Shown here one piece after another: positions 53,864-62,288 of a stretch of 64,000 nt of DNA. Each line of letters starts with the position of its first letter. The stretch's first letter is position 1. The translations under genes were made by a program, and so were the position numbers. The stretch comes from Anaerolineaceae bacterium (GTDB lineage: Bacteria > Chloroflexota > Anaerolineae > Anaerolineales > Anaerolineaceae): positions 62,001 to 126,000 of the forward strand of contig PABH01000014.1 in assembly GCA_002702705.1 (NCBI GenBank), written 5' to 3'. The notes below the pieces were generated by a model. The model saw only the letters and a list, made by a program, of their open reading frames with translations. It did no database searches and was not told the origin of the DNA.

Positions 53864-54655
53864 TTATGGATTTAACAGTTCTACCGGGGACTTAGCTGGA
53901 ACCAAAAAGGCGATGGGTTGGGCTTCCTGGTATCCATAACGTTGGTAAAGTTCAATATCTCGAGTCATTTTTGAAGGGACCAAAAGTGTATATTCGGATT
54001 GTTTTTCGCGTGCTTTTTTATGCATGGTATGCAGCAAAGAAGCACTAATCCGTTTTCGGCGGTAATTGGCATGGGTGAACATATCGGCAATATAACCATA
54101 TTTGGGGTGTTCCGTAATGATTTGTGATTTCGCACAAACTTCATTTTGGTAGGCTGCCATGTAGTTATGGATATTTTCACTTCGAAGACTCAACGCGCTG
54201 GTGGGATAATCAGGATCCAGTGCGTTTACAGCGGATACATCTTCAATTGTTTTAATTTGATTGATTTCCAGACCTTCCGGGAATGGACGATGTTTTTTTC
54301 CTGTTGAAAGTTTGTATTCCATTAAGGTGTTTGTCCAGGCATGTAAAAATCCAAGATTACGATAGGCAGTAAGGACAGGTGACATATTACTGGAAAAAAC
54401 ATTGATCACATATTCTTGTGGATTAAGCCGAAGATAATCACTTATTTGGGCTTTTACTTCTGCTGGGGAGATATCATAAACGTAAAATTCCAGACTGTAA
54501 TAAAACCGCCTGGGCCAGGGTTGTTGACTTTTACCGGGAAATTGAATCCCGGTAATATGGGGTAATTTTATTATTTTGGCATTATTTTCGATTTGGTATT
54601 TATAAGTGATAGATTGAAGAAAAGCTTGAATTCTATGTTGGTCCTGTTCGTTCAC
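53864..54655 (-). CDS. GNAT-family acetyltransferase-like protein
   Basis: A 263-residue protein with an N-terminal region of about 125 residues of unknown type and a C-terminal GNAT domain (about 130-255; GYIADMFTHANYRRKRISASLLHTM and ELYQRYGYQEA). The acetyl-CoA loop RRKRIS lacks the usual glycines, so activity may be weak. The frame opens at a GTG (54661); the GTG at 54655 is better placed after GGAG. It lies about 18 bp after the Nudix-like gene in an operon. Confidence 0.75.
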   Translation of the reverse strand: MNEQDQHRIQAFLQSITYKYQIENNAKIIKLPHITGIQFPGKSQQPWPRRFYYSLEFYVYDISPAEVKAQISDYLRLNPQEYVINVFSSNMSPVLTAYRNLGFLHAWTNTLMEYKLSTGKKHRPFPEGLEINQIKTIEDVSAVNALDPDYPTSALSLRSENIHNYMAAYQNEVCAKSQIITEHPKYGYIADMFTHANYRRKRISASLLHTMHKKAREKQSEYTLLVPSKMTRDIELYQRYGYQEAQPIAFLVPAKSPVELLNP

Positions 54656-54673
54656 GAGCACTCCAATGTGAGT

Positions 54674-55255
54674 TTATAAGGGGATAATCTTATTATAAGC
54701 GATCCACCCCCAAAGATGCCGGCGGACGGCTGTCTTATTTCCTGGATCAGCTTTTTCATCGGTCCAAAATTCAATTTCAGGCAGATCATTTGCACGTACA
54801 TGAACGCTGTAGACATGATATTGGCTGGGCAATCCAGGGTAAGATTGGGATAATCGTTCATGGATAATTGGTTCGCAGTTTTTTGACAATATCGTAAATT
54901 GATTGGGCTGAAGAGATAATTCTTCATCCAGGCAGCGGATCGCTGCAGATAACCATGTTTCATCCGGTTTCATTTTTTCGCTAGGCGGTAAACAGCGTTT
55001 TCGTTTCCGTAAGTCAGATAATTCTTGTTCAAGTTCAACTAAAACCAGGTGATCCCGTTGAATGATTACCTGCACCACCGGTAAAATTCGTTTTGGTGGA
55101 TCGTTTAACAACTTGCACTCGCCTTTATTTATTTCGTGATACAACTGCAAAATGGTTTTTGCATGTCCCAAACCCCATTCTTGAATGGGGATTTGGTTTT
55201 TAATCAACCAGGATTTTAGTTCTTCAACGGATAAAAAATCTTTTTTGGTTGACAT
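54674..55255 (-). CDS. Nudix-like protein
   Basis: A 193-residue protein with a Nudix-type core. Strands ILPVVQVIIQRDHLVLVELE are followed by a degenerate Nudix box, KPDETWLSAAIRCLDEELSL. The acidic pair DEEL matches REuxEE, but the leading glycine is missing. It might hydrolyse a nucleoside diphosphate derivative or be inactive. The N-terminal 60 residues are helical and unassigned. It is followed by the GNAT-like gene. Confidence 0.65.
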   Translation of the reverse strand: MSTKKDFLSVEELKSWLIKNQIPIQEWGLGHAKTILQLYHEINKGECKLLNDPPKRILPVVQVIIQRDHLVLVELEQELSDLRKRKRCLPPSEKMKPDETWLSAAIRCLDEELSLQPNQFTILSKNCEPIIHERLSQSYPGLPSQYHVYSVHVRANDLPEIEFWTDEKADPGNKTAVRRHLWGWIAYNKIIPL

Positions 55256-55308
55256 GTTTATGGGCTTTCCTTTTTGGATGATATTTGTATTGAGTATTTG
55301 TTTAAACT

Positions 55309-55602
55309 TTAGGTTTGGGGTTTGTTTACCAGACGTATCTGTTGAGGCGCAGTACCAGGAATACGTTCAATTATATGCCGTGCTTCCAAATCCAATTTTA
55401 CTGTGATCACATACCAGGGAATCGAACCCTCAAATGTATCTTCAAGATTGAGAAGTAATGTGTCATTTAGTGATTTAAAAGTGATACTACCGTGCGTGTT
55501 TAAGAGATTTAGGATTGCGTCTTTGATAACTTCGTATTTTTCATAATCTATATTAACACCTTTTTTCCCTTCTGGGTGTAAGGTTTTAATTTTTTTTGTC
55601 AT
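55309..55602 (-). CDS. Small conserved protein (DUF6958-like)
   Basis: A 97-residue protein with the conserved opening LHPEGKKGVNIDYEKYE and a winged-helix-like pattern (ILNLLNTHGSITFKSL). It also has GSIPWYVITVKLDLEARHIIERI (core PWYVITVKLDLEARHIIER), which is typical of a widespread family of unknown function, DUF6958 as I recall. ATG at 55602 has AGGTG; the longer frame from 55632 is not used. Confidence 0.75.
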   Translation of the reverse strand: MTKKIKTLHPEGKKGVNIDYEKYEVIKDAILNLLNTHGSITFKSLNDTLLLNLEDTFEGSIPWYVITVKLDLEARHIIERIPGTAPQQIRLVNKPQT

Positions 55603-55801
55603 CCACACCTCTTTTCTTAAAAAAGGACACATTCCTTTAATACTATACTAGATTTATTCATTTTTTAAAAGTTTACCGGAATTAATTATCCGGCTTATTT
55701 GCAAAATAACACTTTAAGTAGATCTGGACAAATCTCTCTATGATTTATGAATGGTTATTCATTTTTATCTACTTTGTGAATTGTCGTGAATTAATAACAA
55801 A

Positions 55802-55825
55802 CAACCCCGGCATTTGTCGGGGTTG
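55802..55825 (-). terminator. Terminator of the VOC-family gene
   Basis: The stem CAACCCCG (55802-55809) / CGGGGTTG (55818-55825) is followed on the minus strand by TTTGTTATT. It lies 40 bp after the gene's stop. Confidence 0.8.
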
Positions 55826-55864
55826 ACAATTGAAAAGGCTTATTTGGATTTGTTGAATTCCTGG

Positions 55865-56233
55865 TTATTCTGCGCTCATATTGGATTCCATCATACCGAA
55901 CATATTTCCTTCAGTATCCAAACAATAAGCCATAAAACCCACTCCTGGTACAGGCATTTTATCTACAGCAATTTTGCCACCATTTTCCACTACCTTTTTC
56001 ATGGCTTCGTCCAGGTTTGACACATCAATAGTATTCACCACTGGGGGAAACTTATCATCTCGTAACATTAAACCCCCATCAATACCTGCTTCTTCTCTGC
56101 TGCCGGTAGAAACGAGCCAATATTCTTGGGGACCATCCCATTTGGAGATTTCCCAGCCCAATGCAGCCTTATAAAATTGGACTGCCCGCTGCATATCATC
56201 AACACTGATTTCGAAATGGACAACACGTGACAT
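55865..56233 (-). CDS. VOC-family (glyoxalase-like) protein
   Basis: A 122-residue protein of the vicinal oxygen chelate fold: VVHFEISVDDMQRAVQFYKAALGW at the start (core HFEISVDDMQRAVQFYKAAL) and GFMAYCLDTEGNMFGMMES at the end, with His and Glu in metal-binding positions. Such small VOC proteins are dioxygenases, lyases or resistance proteins; substrate unknown. AAAGGAG is upstream. Confidence 0.9.
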   Translation of the reverse strand: MSRVVHFEISVDDMQRAVQFYKAALGWEISKWDGPQEYWLVSTGSREEAGIDGGLMLRDDKFPPVVNTIDVSNLDEAMKKVVENGGKIAVDKMPVPGVGFMAYCLDTEGNMFGMMESNMSAE

Positions 56234-56388
56234 TTTAAACTCCTTTGAACAATCTTTTCACTGATACACTATAATAGCACAAATATTCTATTTTTAAAAA
56301 TTAACTTGGATAGAAAGCTTATACTTTAATTTTTATAAAAAGTTTGTTATGATGGTTTAAATCGGCTTATGAATTCTTGGAGTTTTAA

Positions 56389-56679
56389 ATGAGCCAAAGT
56401 GAATTTATTTATCAGGAGAGCAGAAGATCCATTCGACTGGGTTGGAAACGGCCGATTCGTATTGTACATCCTACGCAACATCCTGCTTATGCAGTGAATG
56501 CGAGTGCAACCGGCTTATTAATTGATACAGCTTTTGATCAAGGGTATCGGGTCGGAGCAGAAATTTCTGTTTTGATTCCCCATATGAATGGTGAATATCA
56601 AATTTTGGTTAAAGGTCAAATTGTTAGAACGGAACGCTTCCCTAATCATTTGCGTATTGCTGTTAATCTGATTGAATAA
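56389..56679 (+). CDS. PilZ-like domain protein
   Basis: A 96-residue protein that is just a PilZ-like beta barrel. RRSIRL resembles the RxxxR c-di-GMP motif, and NASATGLLI stands at the [DN]xSxxG motif with Asn for Asp. It may sense cyclic di-GMP made by the PAS-GAF-GGDEF protein 12 kb away. Binding is uncertain because the spacing is unusual. Confidence 0.6.
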   Translation: MSQSEFIYQESRRSIRLGWKRPIRIVHPTQHPAYAVNASATGLLIDTAFDQGYRVGAEISVLIPHMNGEYQILVKGQIVRTERFPNHLRIAVNLIE

Positions 56680-56799
56680 TTCCGTTAGCTTATTGGTGGG
56701 TAAAATTTGGGCAATAATATATCAGGCACAAATAGGGGAAGGTTGTTATAATGCTTAACAGGTTTTCGTGAGGTTGAGATAAAAATTGGCCATTTTATT

Positions 56800-58284
56800 A
56801 TGAGTATTTTTAAAGAATTCAAAAATCCGATTCGTAAAATACCGTTCGAACAACGGCGGGAGATCATCAGTGAAATTTCTGATAGTTCATCTCCAGGTTT
56901 TGATTTCTTTTTGTTGGTGTTTTTATCGACCAGTATTGCAACCTTAGGCTTAATCACTGACTCTGCTGCTGTAATTATTGGCGCTATGTTGGTTGCACCG
57001 TTGATGTCTCCCATCATTGGGATTGGTTTGGCTTCAATCATTGGCCGGAATGAATTATTAAAAAATAGTATTTCCGCTGTTCTGCGTGGTGCGCTTTTAG
57101 CAATTTTATTATCCGCATTAATTACCTGGGGAAATAATAATTTGCCGTTTGTGTCTTTTCAGGAACTTCCAGGAGAGATTCTTTCAAGAACCCATCCCAG
57201 TCCGATTGATCTGGTCATTGCACTGGCAGGTGGTTTGGCAGCTGCTTATTCCTTAACCCAGCCGCAATTATCGGCTGCCCTACCAGGTGTGGCGATTGCT
57301 ACTGCGTTAATGCCGCCGTTATGCACCATTGGTTTTGGATTGGCTTTGCAGCGTTGGGATGTGGCGGGCGGCGCTGCTTTGTTATTCATTACCAACACCG
57401 TGACGATTGCTTTTGCAGCGGCATTGGTGTTTTTTTTGTTGGGCTTTAATCCCTATCCGCTGGAAAGAAATAGGAAAGTACCCCAAAGTTTGCAATTATC
57501 TTTGGTCTTAATTCTTTTGTTATTGGTGCCATTAACCTATGTCAGTGTTCAATTTGTTCAACAGGCTACGGAAAATCGTTTGATTAATGATTTGGTTACC
57601 CAAGAAATGTCGAAATTAAATAACGCGGAATTGGTGGATTTACGGATTACTCGGGAACTGGATACGATTAAGATGGATCTGGCAGTGCGAACAAACAGTC
57701 CAATCAAATATGAACAAGTGGTAGCTTTACAGGAAGCGATTGTGGAAGGACTGAACCAATCCGTTTCTTTAAGCGTCAACCAAATCTTTGCGGAACGGCT
57801 TGATCCATTAATCCCCCCTACACCCACATTCACCCCTACCAACACATCCACGGCAACACCGGGACCATCTCCCACCCCAACCAATACCATTACCCCCAGC
57901 CCGACCGCCACGGTAACCAATACCGCCACGCTTCAGCCCACACTTACGCCTACATATACACCTACTCCTGCCCAAGGTAAGGTTTTCTTAACCGTTATTC
58001 CCGCCATGCGGATTTACCAATATCCCGGCGGCCCGGTGATTGGTTTGTTATATAACAATCAAAATATTACCATTCTTCCACAGGAAGTATTATATGGTGA
58101 TCTGGTTTGGGTTGAGATCATTGATTCTGAAAACCGCCAGGGTTGGGTTCCCAAAATTTATATTGTTTTAAATACACCCACTCCCACAGCAACTTTTACA
58201 ACCACCCCGACATTAAGCGAGAGTGCAGCCCAGACCGCGACAGCACTTTCATTAATCACCCATACGCCAACTCCCACGCCATAA
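56800..58284 (+). CDS. DUF389 membrane protein with Thr/Pro-rich linker and SH3-like tail
   Basis: A 494-residue protein. The first 220 residues are a DUF389 (TIGR00341) membrane domain with six helices; SAAVIIGAMLVAPLMSPIIGIG (core IGAMLVAPLMSPIIG) and PGVAIATALMPPLCTIGFGLA (core ALMPPLCTIGFG) are its signatures. About 80 soluble residues follow. A Thr/Pro linker (about 340-385) leads to an SH3-like domain (about 388-450; RIYQYPGGPVIGLL, GWVPKIYI), and then a second Thr/Pro tail. The C-terminus probably faces outward and binds wall material. Transport substrate unknown. Confidence 0.85.
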   Translation: MSIFKEFKNPIRKIPFEQRREIISEISDSSSPGFDFFLLVFLSTSIATLGLITDSAAVIIGAMLVAPLMSPIIGIGLASIIGRNELLKNSISAVLRGALLAILLSALITWGNNNLPFVSFQELPGEILSRTHPSPIDLVIALAGGLAAAYSLTQPQLSAALPGVAIATALMPPLCTIGFGLALQRWDVAGGAALLFITNTVTIAFAAALVFFLLGFNPYPLERNRKVPQSLQLSLVLILLLLVPLTYVSVQFVQQATENRLINDLVTQEMSKLNNAELVDLRITRELDTIKMDLAVRTNSPIKYEQVVALQEAIVEGLNQSVSLSVNQIFAERLDPLIPPTPTFTPTNTSTATPGPSPTPTNTITPSPTATVTNTATLQPTLTPTYTPTPAQGKVFLTVIPAMRIYQYPGGPVIGLLYNNQNITILPQEVLYGDLVWVEIIDSENRQGWVPKIYIVLNTPTPTATFTTTPTLSESAAQTATALSLITHTPTPTP

Positions 58285-58558
58285 GGGCTAAATTCTTCCA
58301 AATAAAAACCGCCGATTTCGGAGAATTATACGAGACGTTCTTTATGAATGTGCATTACCTCTTTACGGATTTTGTTTTATTATTTTCGTGAGGTGTTAAT
58401 TTTTAGGTTTGTGTGCTTTTCCATTATCTAAGACCAGTAAAATTAAAAAATTAGAGGCCGCCAAAAAACAGCTTTCAAAACGCTATAATTGAAACTGATC
58501 AGATTGAAACTATACGGTATACTTTACTCAGCTTTTCGGAAAGGCGGATCTTATACCT

Positions 58559-59356
58559 TTGAAAACAATATTAGTTACTGGTTCAACCGATGGTATCGGA
58601 AAACAAACGGCATTGGAATTAGCGCAGGTGGGGCATAAGGTGATTATCCATGGGCGCAATCTGAAAAAATGCGAACAAACTGTGATTGACATTCGCTCAG
58701 AAGTGGCAGATGCGAATTTGGATTGTGTGGCCGCTGATTTTTCTGCTTTAAATCAAGTACGGGATTTGGTTCAAGAGGTAACGAGGCGTTTTCCGGAACT
58801 TAATGTTTTAATTAACAATGCTGGTGTTTTTTCACCGACTTATCAGCTAAGCCAGGATGGAATTGAGTTAACCTGGGCAGTTAATTATTTGGCCTTGGTG
58901 GTTTTAACAGAAGGTCTGCTGCCCCTACTTAAAAAGAATGCTCCTGCTCGAATTATTAATGTCAGTTCGGTAGCTCATCAGCGTGGGCGGCTGGATTTTC
59001 AGAATTTGGTGATGGGTGAAGAAAATTATCATGGTTACCGTGCTTATGGTAACAGCAAACTGGCTGTAATTTGTTATACCAATTTGTTGGCCAACCAATT
59101 GAATGTGGATGAAGTCACGGTAAATTCTTTACATCCCGGTGTGATTACAACCAAAATGTTAAAAACCGGATTCAACATGACAGGGGATAATCTGAGCGTA
59201 GGCGCAGAAACCCCAGTTTATCTTGCTACCTCACCAACTGTGGAGCGGGTAACAGGTGCTTATTTTGATACCAAACAAATCGTTACATCTTCAAAATATA
59301 CCCATGATGTGGATTTACAGGCTCGCCTCTGGCAGGAAACACTTAAAATGATTTAA
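58559..59356 (+). CDS. Short-chain dehydrogenase/reductase
   Basis: A 265-residue SDR with the NAD(P) motif TGSTDGIG, the NNAG motif, catalytic Ser (NVSSVAH) and YxxxK (YGNSK). It resembles retinol-dehydrogenase/WW-domain oxidoreductase-like SDRs; substrate unknown. It starts with TTG at 58559, right before the conserved KTILVTG strand. It stands alone, about 100 bp before the znu operon. Confidence 0.9.
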   Translation: MKTILVTGSTDGIGKQTALELAQVGHKVIIHGRNLKKCEQTVIDIRSEVADANLDCVAADFSALNQVRDLVQEVTRRFPELNVLINNAGVFSPTYQLSQDGIELTWAVNYLALVVLTEGLLPLLKKNAPARIINVSSVAHQRGRLDFQNLVMGEENYHGYRAYGNSKLAVICYTNLLANQLNVDEVTVNSLHPGVITTKMLKTGFNMTGDNLSVGAETPVYLATSPTVERVTGAYFDTKQIVTSSKYTHDVDLQARLWQETLKMI

Positions 59357-59390
59357 GATTTCTGGTTGTATAAGGTGGGGGATGAAAAAA

Positions 59391-59443
59391 TTGACTTTCA
59401 AAGAGGGATGGATTAAACTTTTATTGAAAATGATTTTCAATAA
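59391..59443 (+). promoter_or_regulatory. znu promoter with overlapping Zur/Fur-type box
   Basis: TTGACT (59391-59396), a 17-bp spacer and TAAACT (59414-59419) form the promoter. Directly after it lies a perfect palindrome with 11-bp arms, TTATTGAAAAT (59421-59431) and ATTTTCAATAA (59433-59443), around one G. The core TGAAAAT-G-ATTTTCA is a 7-1-7 Fur-superfamily site. Its place over the transcription start suits zinc-dependent repression by Zur. Confidence 0.85.
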
Positions 59444-59454
59444 GGATTTTTATA

Positions 59455-60345
59455 ATGAAAAATAAAACTGCTTTTCCTCGGTTTTTTATTCTTTTGATCG
59501 CTGTTTTAATTTTATCGGCTTGTTCTGGTAATGTGGGGTCAGATAATCAAAAACCGATCATTACTGTTAGTGTTTTACCCCAGCAATATTTTGTGGAACG
59601 CCTGGCAGGGGATTATTTCGCCGTGAATGTGATGGTGCAGCCAGGGGAAAGTCCGGAAAATTATGAACCAACCCCTCAACAGATGCGTGCCCTAAGTTCT
59701 GCGGCTGCCTATATCAGTATTGGTGTCCCCTTTGAAAATGTATGGTTAGATAAAATTGCTTCGGCAAATCCGAACATGGTCATGGTGGATAGCACGGTTG
59801 GTGTGGAGAAACTTCCAATCACGGGACATGATCATGCGGATGAAGATCATGTTGGAGAAGAATTAGATCCACATATTTGGACTTCACCCCGTTTGGTTAA
59901 AATTCAAGCGCAAAATATTGCGGATGCGCTCACCCAATTGGATCCAACCCATGAAAGTGAATATAAGGCAAATTTGGATTCTTTTCTAAAAGATATTAAT
60001 CAACTGGATACTGAGCTTACTGATTTGTTTGCTGGTTCAAATCAGAAAAAATTTATGATTTTTCATCCCTCACTGGGTTATTTTGCAAATGATTACGGAT
60101 TAACTCAGATTCCAATTGAAATTGGTGGTACAGAACCAAGCGCGCAGGAGTTGGCACAATTTATTAAACTTGCCAAGGATGAAAATGTGCATATCATCTT
60201 TGTGCAGCCCGAATTTAGCAAACGCTCTGCTGAAACGATTGCCGCAGAAATAAACGCTAAGGTAGTGGAGTTGTTTGTATTATCACCTGATTGGTTAAAC
60301 AATTTACGGAGCATTGGTCAAACGATTGCGGAAATGAATCAATAA
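59455..60345 (+). CDS. znuA: Zinc ABC importer substrate-binding lipoprotein
   Basis: A 296-residue cluster A-I metal-binding lipoprotein with lipobox LSACS. It has the metal-binding residues in GESPENYEP (His replaced by Asn at this place in the first lobe), the His/Asp-rich loop GHDHADEDH, the LDPHIWTSP motif, and FHPSLGYFANDYGL. It captures Zn2+ (or Mn2+) outside the cell and delivers it to ZnuB. A Zur-type box upstream and the ATPase and permease downstream support the zinc role. AAGGA lies 8 bp before the ATG. Confidence 0.92.
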   Translation: MKNKTAFPRFFILLIAVLILSACSGNVGSDNQKPIITVSVLPQQYFVERLAGDYFAVNVMVQPGESPENYEPTPQQMRALSSAAAYISIGVPFENVWLDKIASANPNMVMVDSTVGVEKLPITGHDHADEDHVGEELDPHIWTSPRLVKIQAQNIADALTQLDPTHESEYKANLDSFLKDINQLDTELTDLFAGSNQKKFMIFHPSLGYFANDYGLTQIPIEIGGTEPSAQELAQFIKLAKDENVHIIFVQPEFSKRSAETIAAEINAKVVELFVLSPDWLNNLRSIGQTIAEMNQ

Positions 60346-60447
60346 ATGAATTAAAATCGATTCTTCCGGATCCGAGGAAAACAGTTACAATGAAATGGAA
60401 AAATTGTGCTTAATTCAACTTTTAAGCAGTTGGAGAAATGGATTGTT

Positions 60448-61227
60448 ATGGATGTACAACCCAAAAAAGAGGTTATTACTATAAAAGACCTATGTGCTGG
60501 TTATGATAACGAACCGGTCTTAGAGCATGTCAATTTAACAGTTTACGAACATGATTTTATTGGGTTGATCGGTCCAAATGGCGGCGGGAAAACAACATTG
60601 ATCAAAGTGCTGCTAGGATTAATTCCACCCCGCTGCGGCGAAGTACGTATCATGGGTTTGCCAGTGGAAAAGGGCAGAAAATATTTAGGCTATGTACCGC
60701 AGATATTAGAATTTGATCGAGAATTTCCGATTCGCGTTTGGGATGTTGTCCGGATGGGGCGGCTGCGAAAACGACGTATTTTCCATCCCTATAAACAGGA
60801 AGATAATGATCAGGTAGAAGAAGCACTGCGTGCTGTGGATTTACTGGATGAAGCCCAACGACCATTGGGCGAATTAAGCGGCGGTATGCGCCAGCGCGTT
60901 TACATCGCCCGTGCTTTGGCATCGGAAGCGGAGATTATGCTGCTGGATGAACCGACTTCCAGTGTTGATCCCCAAATCAGCACATCCATTTTTGAACTGC
61001 TGCATTCATTAAACGAAAAAATGACCATCTTGATGATTACACACAATATGAGTGCAGTATCAGCCTATACCAAAACAGTAGGCTGCATCAACCGCACCTT
61101 ACATTATCACGGTGGTAAAGAACTAACGAATGAGATGCTGGAAGCGACGTACCAATGTCCGGTTGATTTAATCGCCCATGGTTTACCCCACAGGGTATTT
61201 CCTTCACATCCAGGAGATGAAGCATGA
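60448..61227 (+). CDS. znuC: Zinc ABC importer ATP-binding protein
   Basis: A 259-residue ATPase with Walker A GPNGGGKTT, the Q-loop (YVPQILEFD), signature LSGGMRQR, Walker B IMLLDEP, and switch His (ITHN). It is of the metal-importer subgroup. The frame opens at GTG 60406, but ATG at 60448 fits the family's N-terminus and has GGAG at a somewhat long spacing. The stop overlaps the znuB start (ATGA). Confidence 0.92.
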   Translation: MDVQPKKEVITIKDLCAGYDNEPVLEHVNLTVYEHDFIGLIGPNGGGKTTLIKVLLGLIPPRCGEVRIMGLPVEKGRKYLGYVPQILEFDREFPIRVWDVVRMGRLRKRRIFHPYKQEDNDQVEEALRAVDLLDEAQRPLGELSGGMRQRVYIARALASEAEIMLLDEPTSSVDPQISTSIFELLHSLNEKMTILMITHNMSAVSAYTKTVGCINRTLHYHGGKELTNEMLEATYQCPVDLIAHGLPHRVFPSHPGDEA

Positions 61228-62045
61228 TCCAGTTTTTTGTGGAAGCACTTCAATATGATTTTATGCGGAATGCCTTATTAGCCGGAATTCTGGTCAGTAT
61301 TGTGTGTGGTGTGATTGGTACCTATGTGGTGGTTAAGCGGATCGTTTTTGTTTCCGGCGGAGTCGCCCATACTGCTTACGGTGGGGTGGGTCTGGCTTAT
61401 TTTTTGGGTTTTAATCCCACCTTAGGGGCTATCCTCTTCAGTCTGGGAGCCGCATTTGGCATGGGCTGGGTACACCGTAAAACACGTCAGCGGGCGGACA
61501 CGATCATTGGTGTGATGTGGGCTTTGGGAATGGCGCTTGGAATTATTTTTTTAGATCTTACACCGGGTTACAAAGCGGATTTAATGAGTTATCTCTTTGG
61601 AAGTATCCTAGCAGTGCCGACGGGGGATTTATGGTTGATGTTGATTATGAACGTTCTGATCATCACCGTGGTAATACTGTTTTACAAAGAATTATTGGCA
61701 GTAGCATTTGACGAACAATATGCTTTGGTGGAAAATGTGCCGGTTGATTGGATTTACATGTTATTAATGGGCATGATTGGATTAAGCGTGGTGATGTTGA
61801 TGCGAGTAGTGGGGTTAATTATGGTGATCGCCTTGTTAACTATTCCGGCAGCCATCAGCGCCATGTATTTACGAGACCTTAAAAAGATGATGGTATTGGC
61901 GAGTGTATTGGGGATGGTATTTACCTTTGTGGGTTTGTTCTTATCCTATACTTTAAACTTAACCTCTGGTGCCTCCATTATTTTGGTGGCAGGGGCAGCT
62001 TATTTGGCCAGTTTATTTGTGCAAACCCGCAAACAGAGCGGGTAA
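61224..62045 (+). CDS. znuB: Zinc ABC importer permease
   Basis: A 273-residue permease of the ABC-3 family with about eight helices. It opens with FVEALQYDFMRNALLAGILVSI (core LQYDFMRNALLAG) and has the conserved GTYVVVKRIVFVSGGVAHTAYGG stretch (core VVKRIVFVSGGVAHTAYG), the family signature. A 4-bp overlap couples it to znuC. A terminator follows. Confidence 0.93.
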   Translation: MIQFFVEALQYDFMRNALLAGILVSIVCGVIGTYVVVKRIVFVSGGVAHTAYGGVGLAYFLGFNPTLGAILFSLGAAFGMGWVHRKTRQRADTIIGVMWALGMALGIIFLDLTPGYKADLMSYLFGSILAVPTGDLWLMLIMNVLIITVVILFYKELLAVAFDEQYALVENVPVDWIYMLLMGMIGLSVVMLMRVVGLIMVIALLTIPAAISAMYLRDLKKMMVLASVLGMVFTFVGLFLSYTLNLTSGASIILVAGAAYLASLFVQTRKQSG

Positions 62046-62072
62046 CGATTGGGCGAAGAAGTCCCGCTTTTA
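62037..62072 (+). terminator. Terminator of the znu operon
   Basis: AGCGGG (62037-62042), which overlaps the last codons of znuB, pairs with CCCGCT (62063-62068), followed by TTTTA. The loop is 20 nt, so strength is moderate. Confidence 0.6.
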
Positions 62073-62195
62073 TCAGCGGCGTATGACGGCTGGTGTGGAT
62101 CTGTTGAAGGGGCAAAAGCTGGATTTTTATATCATCCAAAACAGATAAAAATTGTAATATATAAATATATTTTTCCAACTTCCTTGTTATTTTTC

Positions 62196-62224
62196 TTGAC
62201 ATTCGTTTTCTTTTAAGCTATTTT
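62196..62224 (+). promoter_or_regulatory. Promoter of the bd-type oxidase operon
   Basis: Consensus TTGACA (62196-62201), a 17-bp spacer and TATTTT (62219-62224) precede the first oxidase gene by about 65 bp. Confidence 0.8.
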
Positions 62225-62288
62225 CCTTAAATATTGATCTGTTTTTGAATCCCCAAGGAATGGTAAAGCGAATGAAGGAGGCAGGGAT

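Noticed and set aside
57558-57929. Minus-strand Val/Gly-rich frame in the DUF389 gene
   Set aside because: It is the complement of the Thr/Pro linker codons (ACC/CCN) and has no ribosome site.
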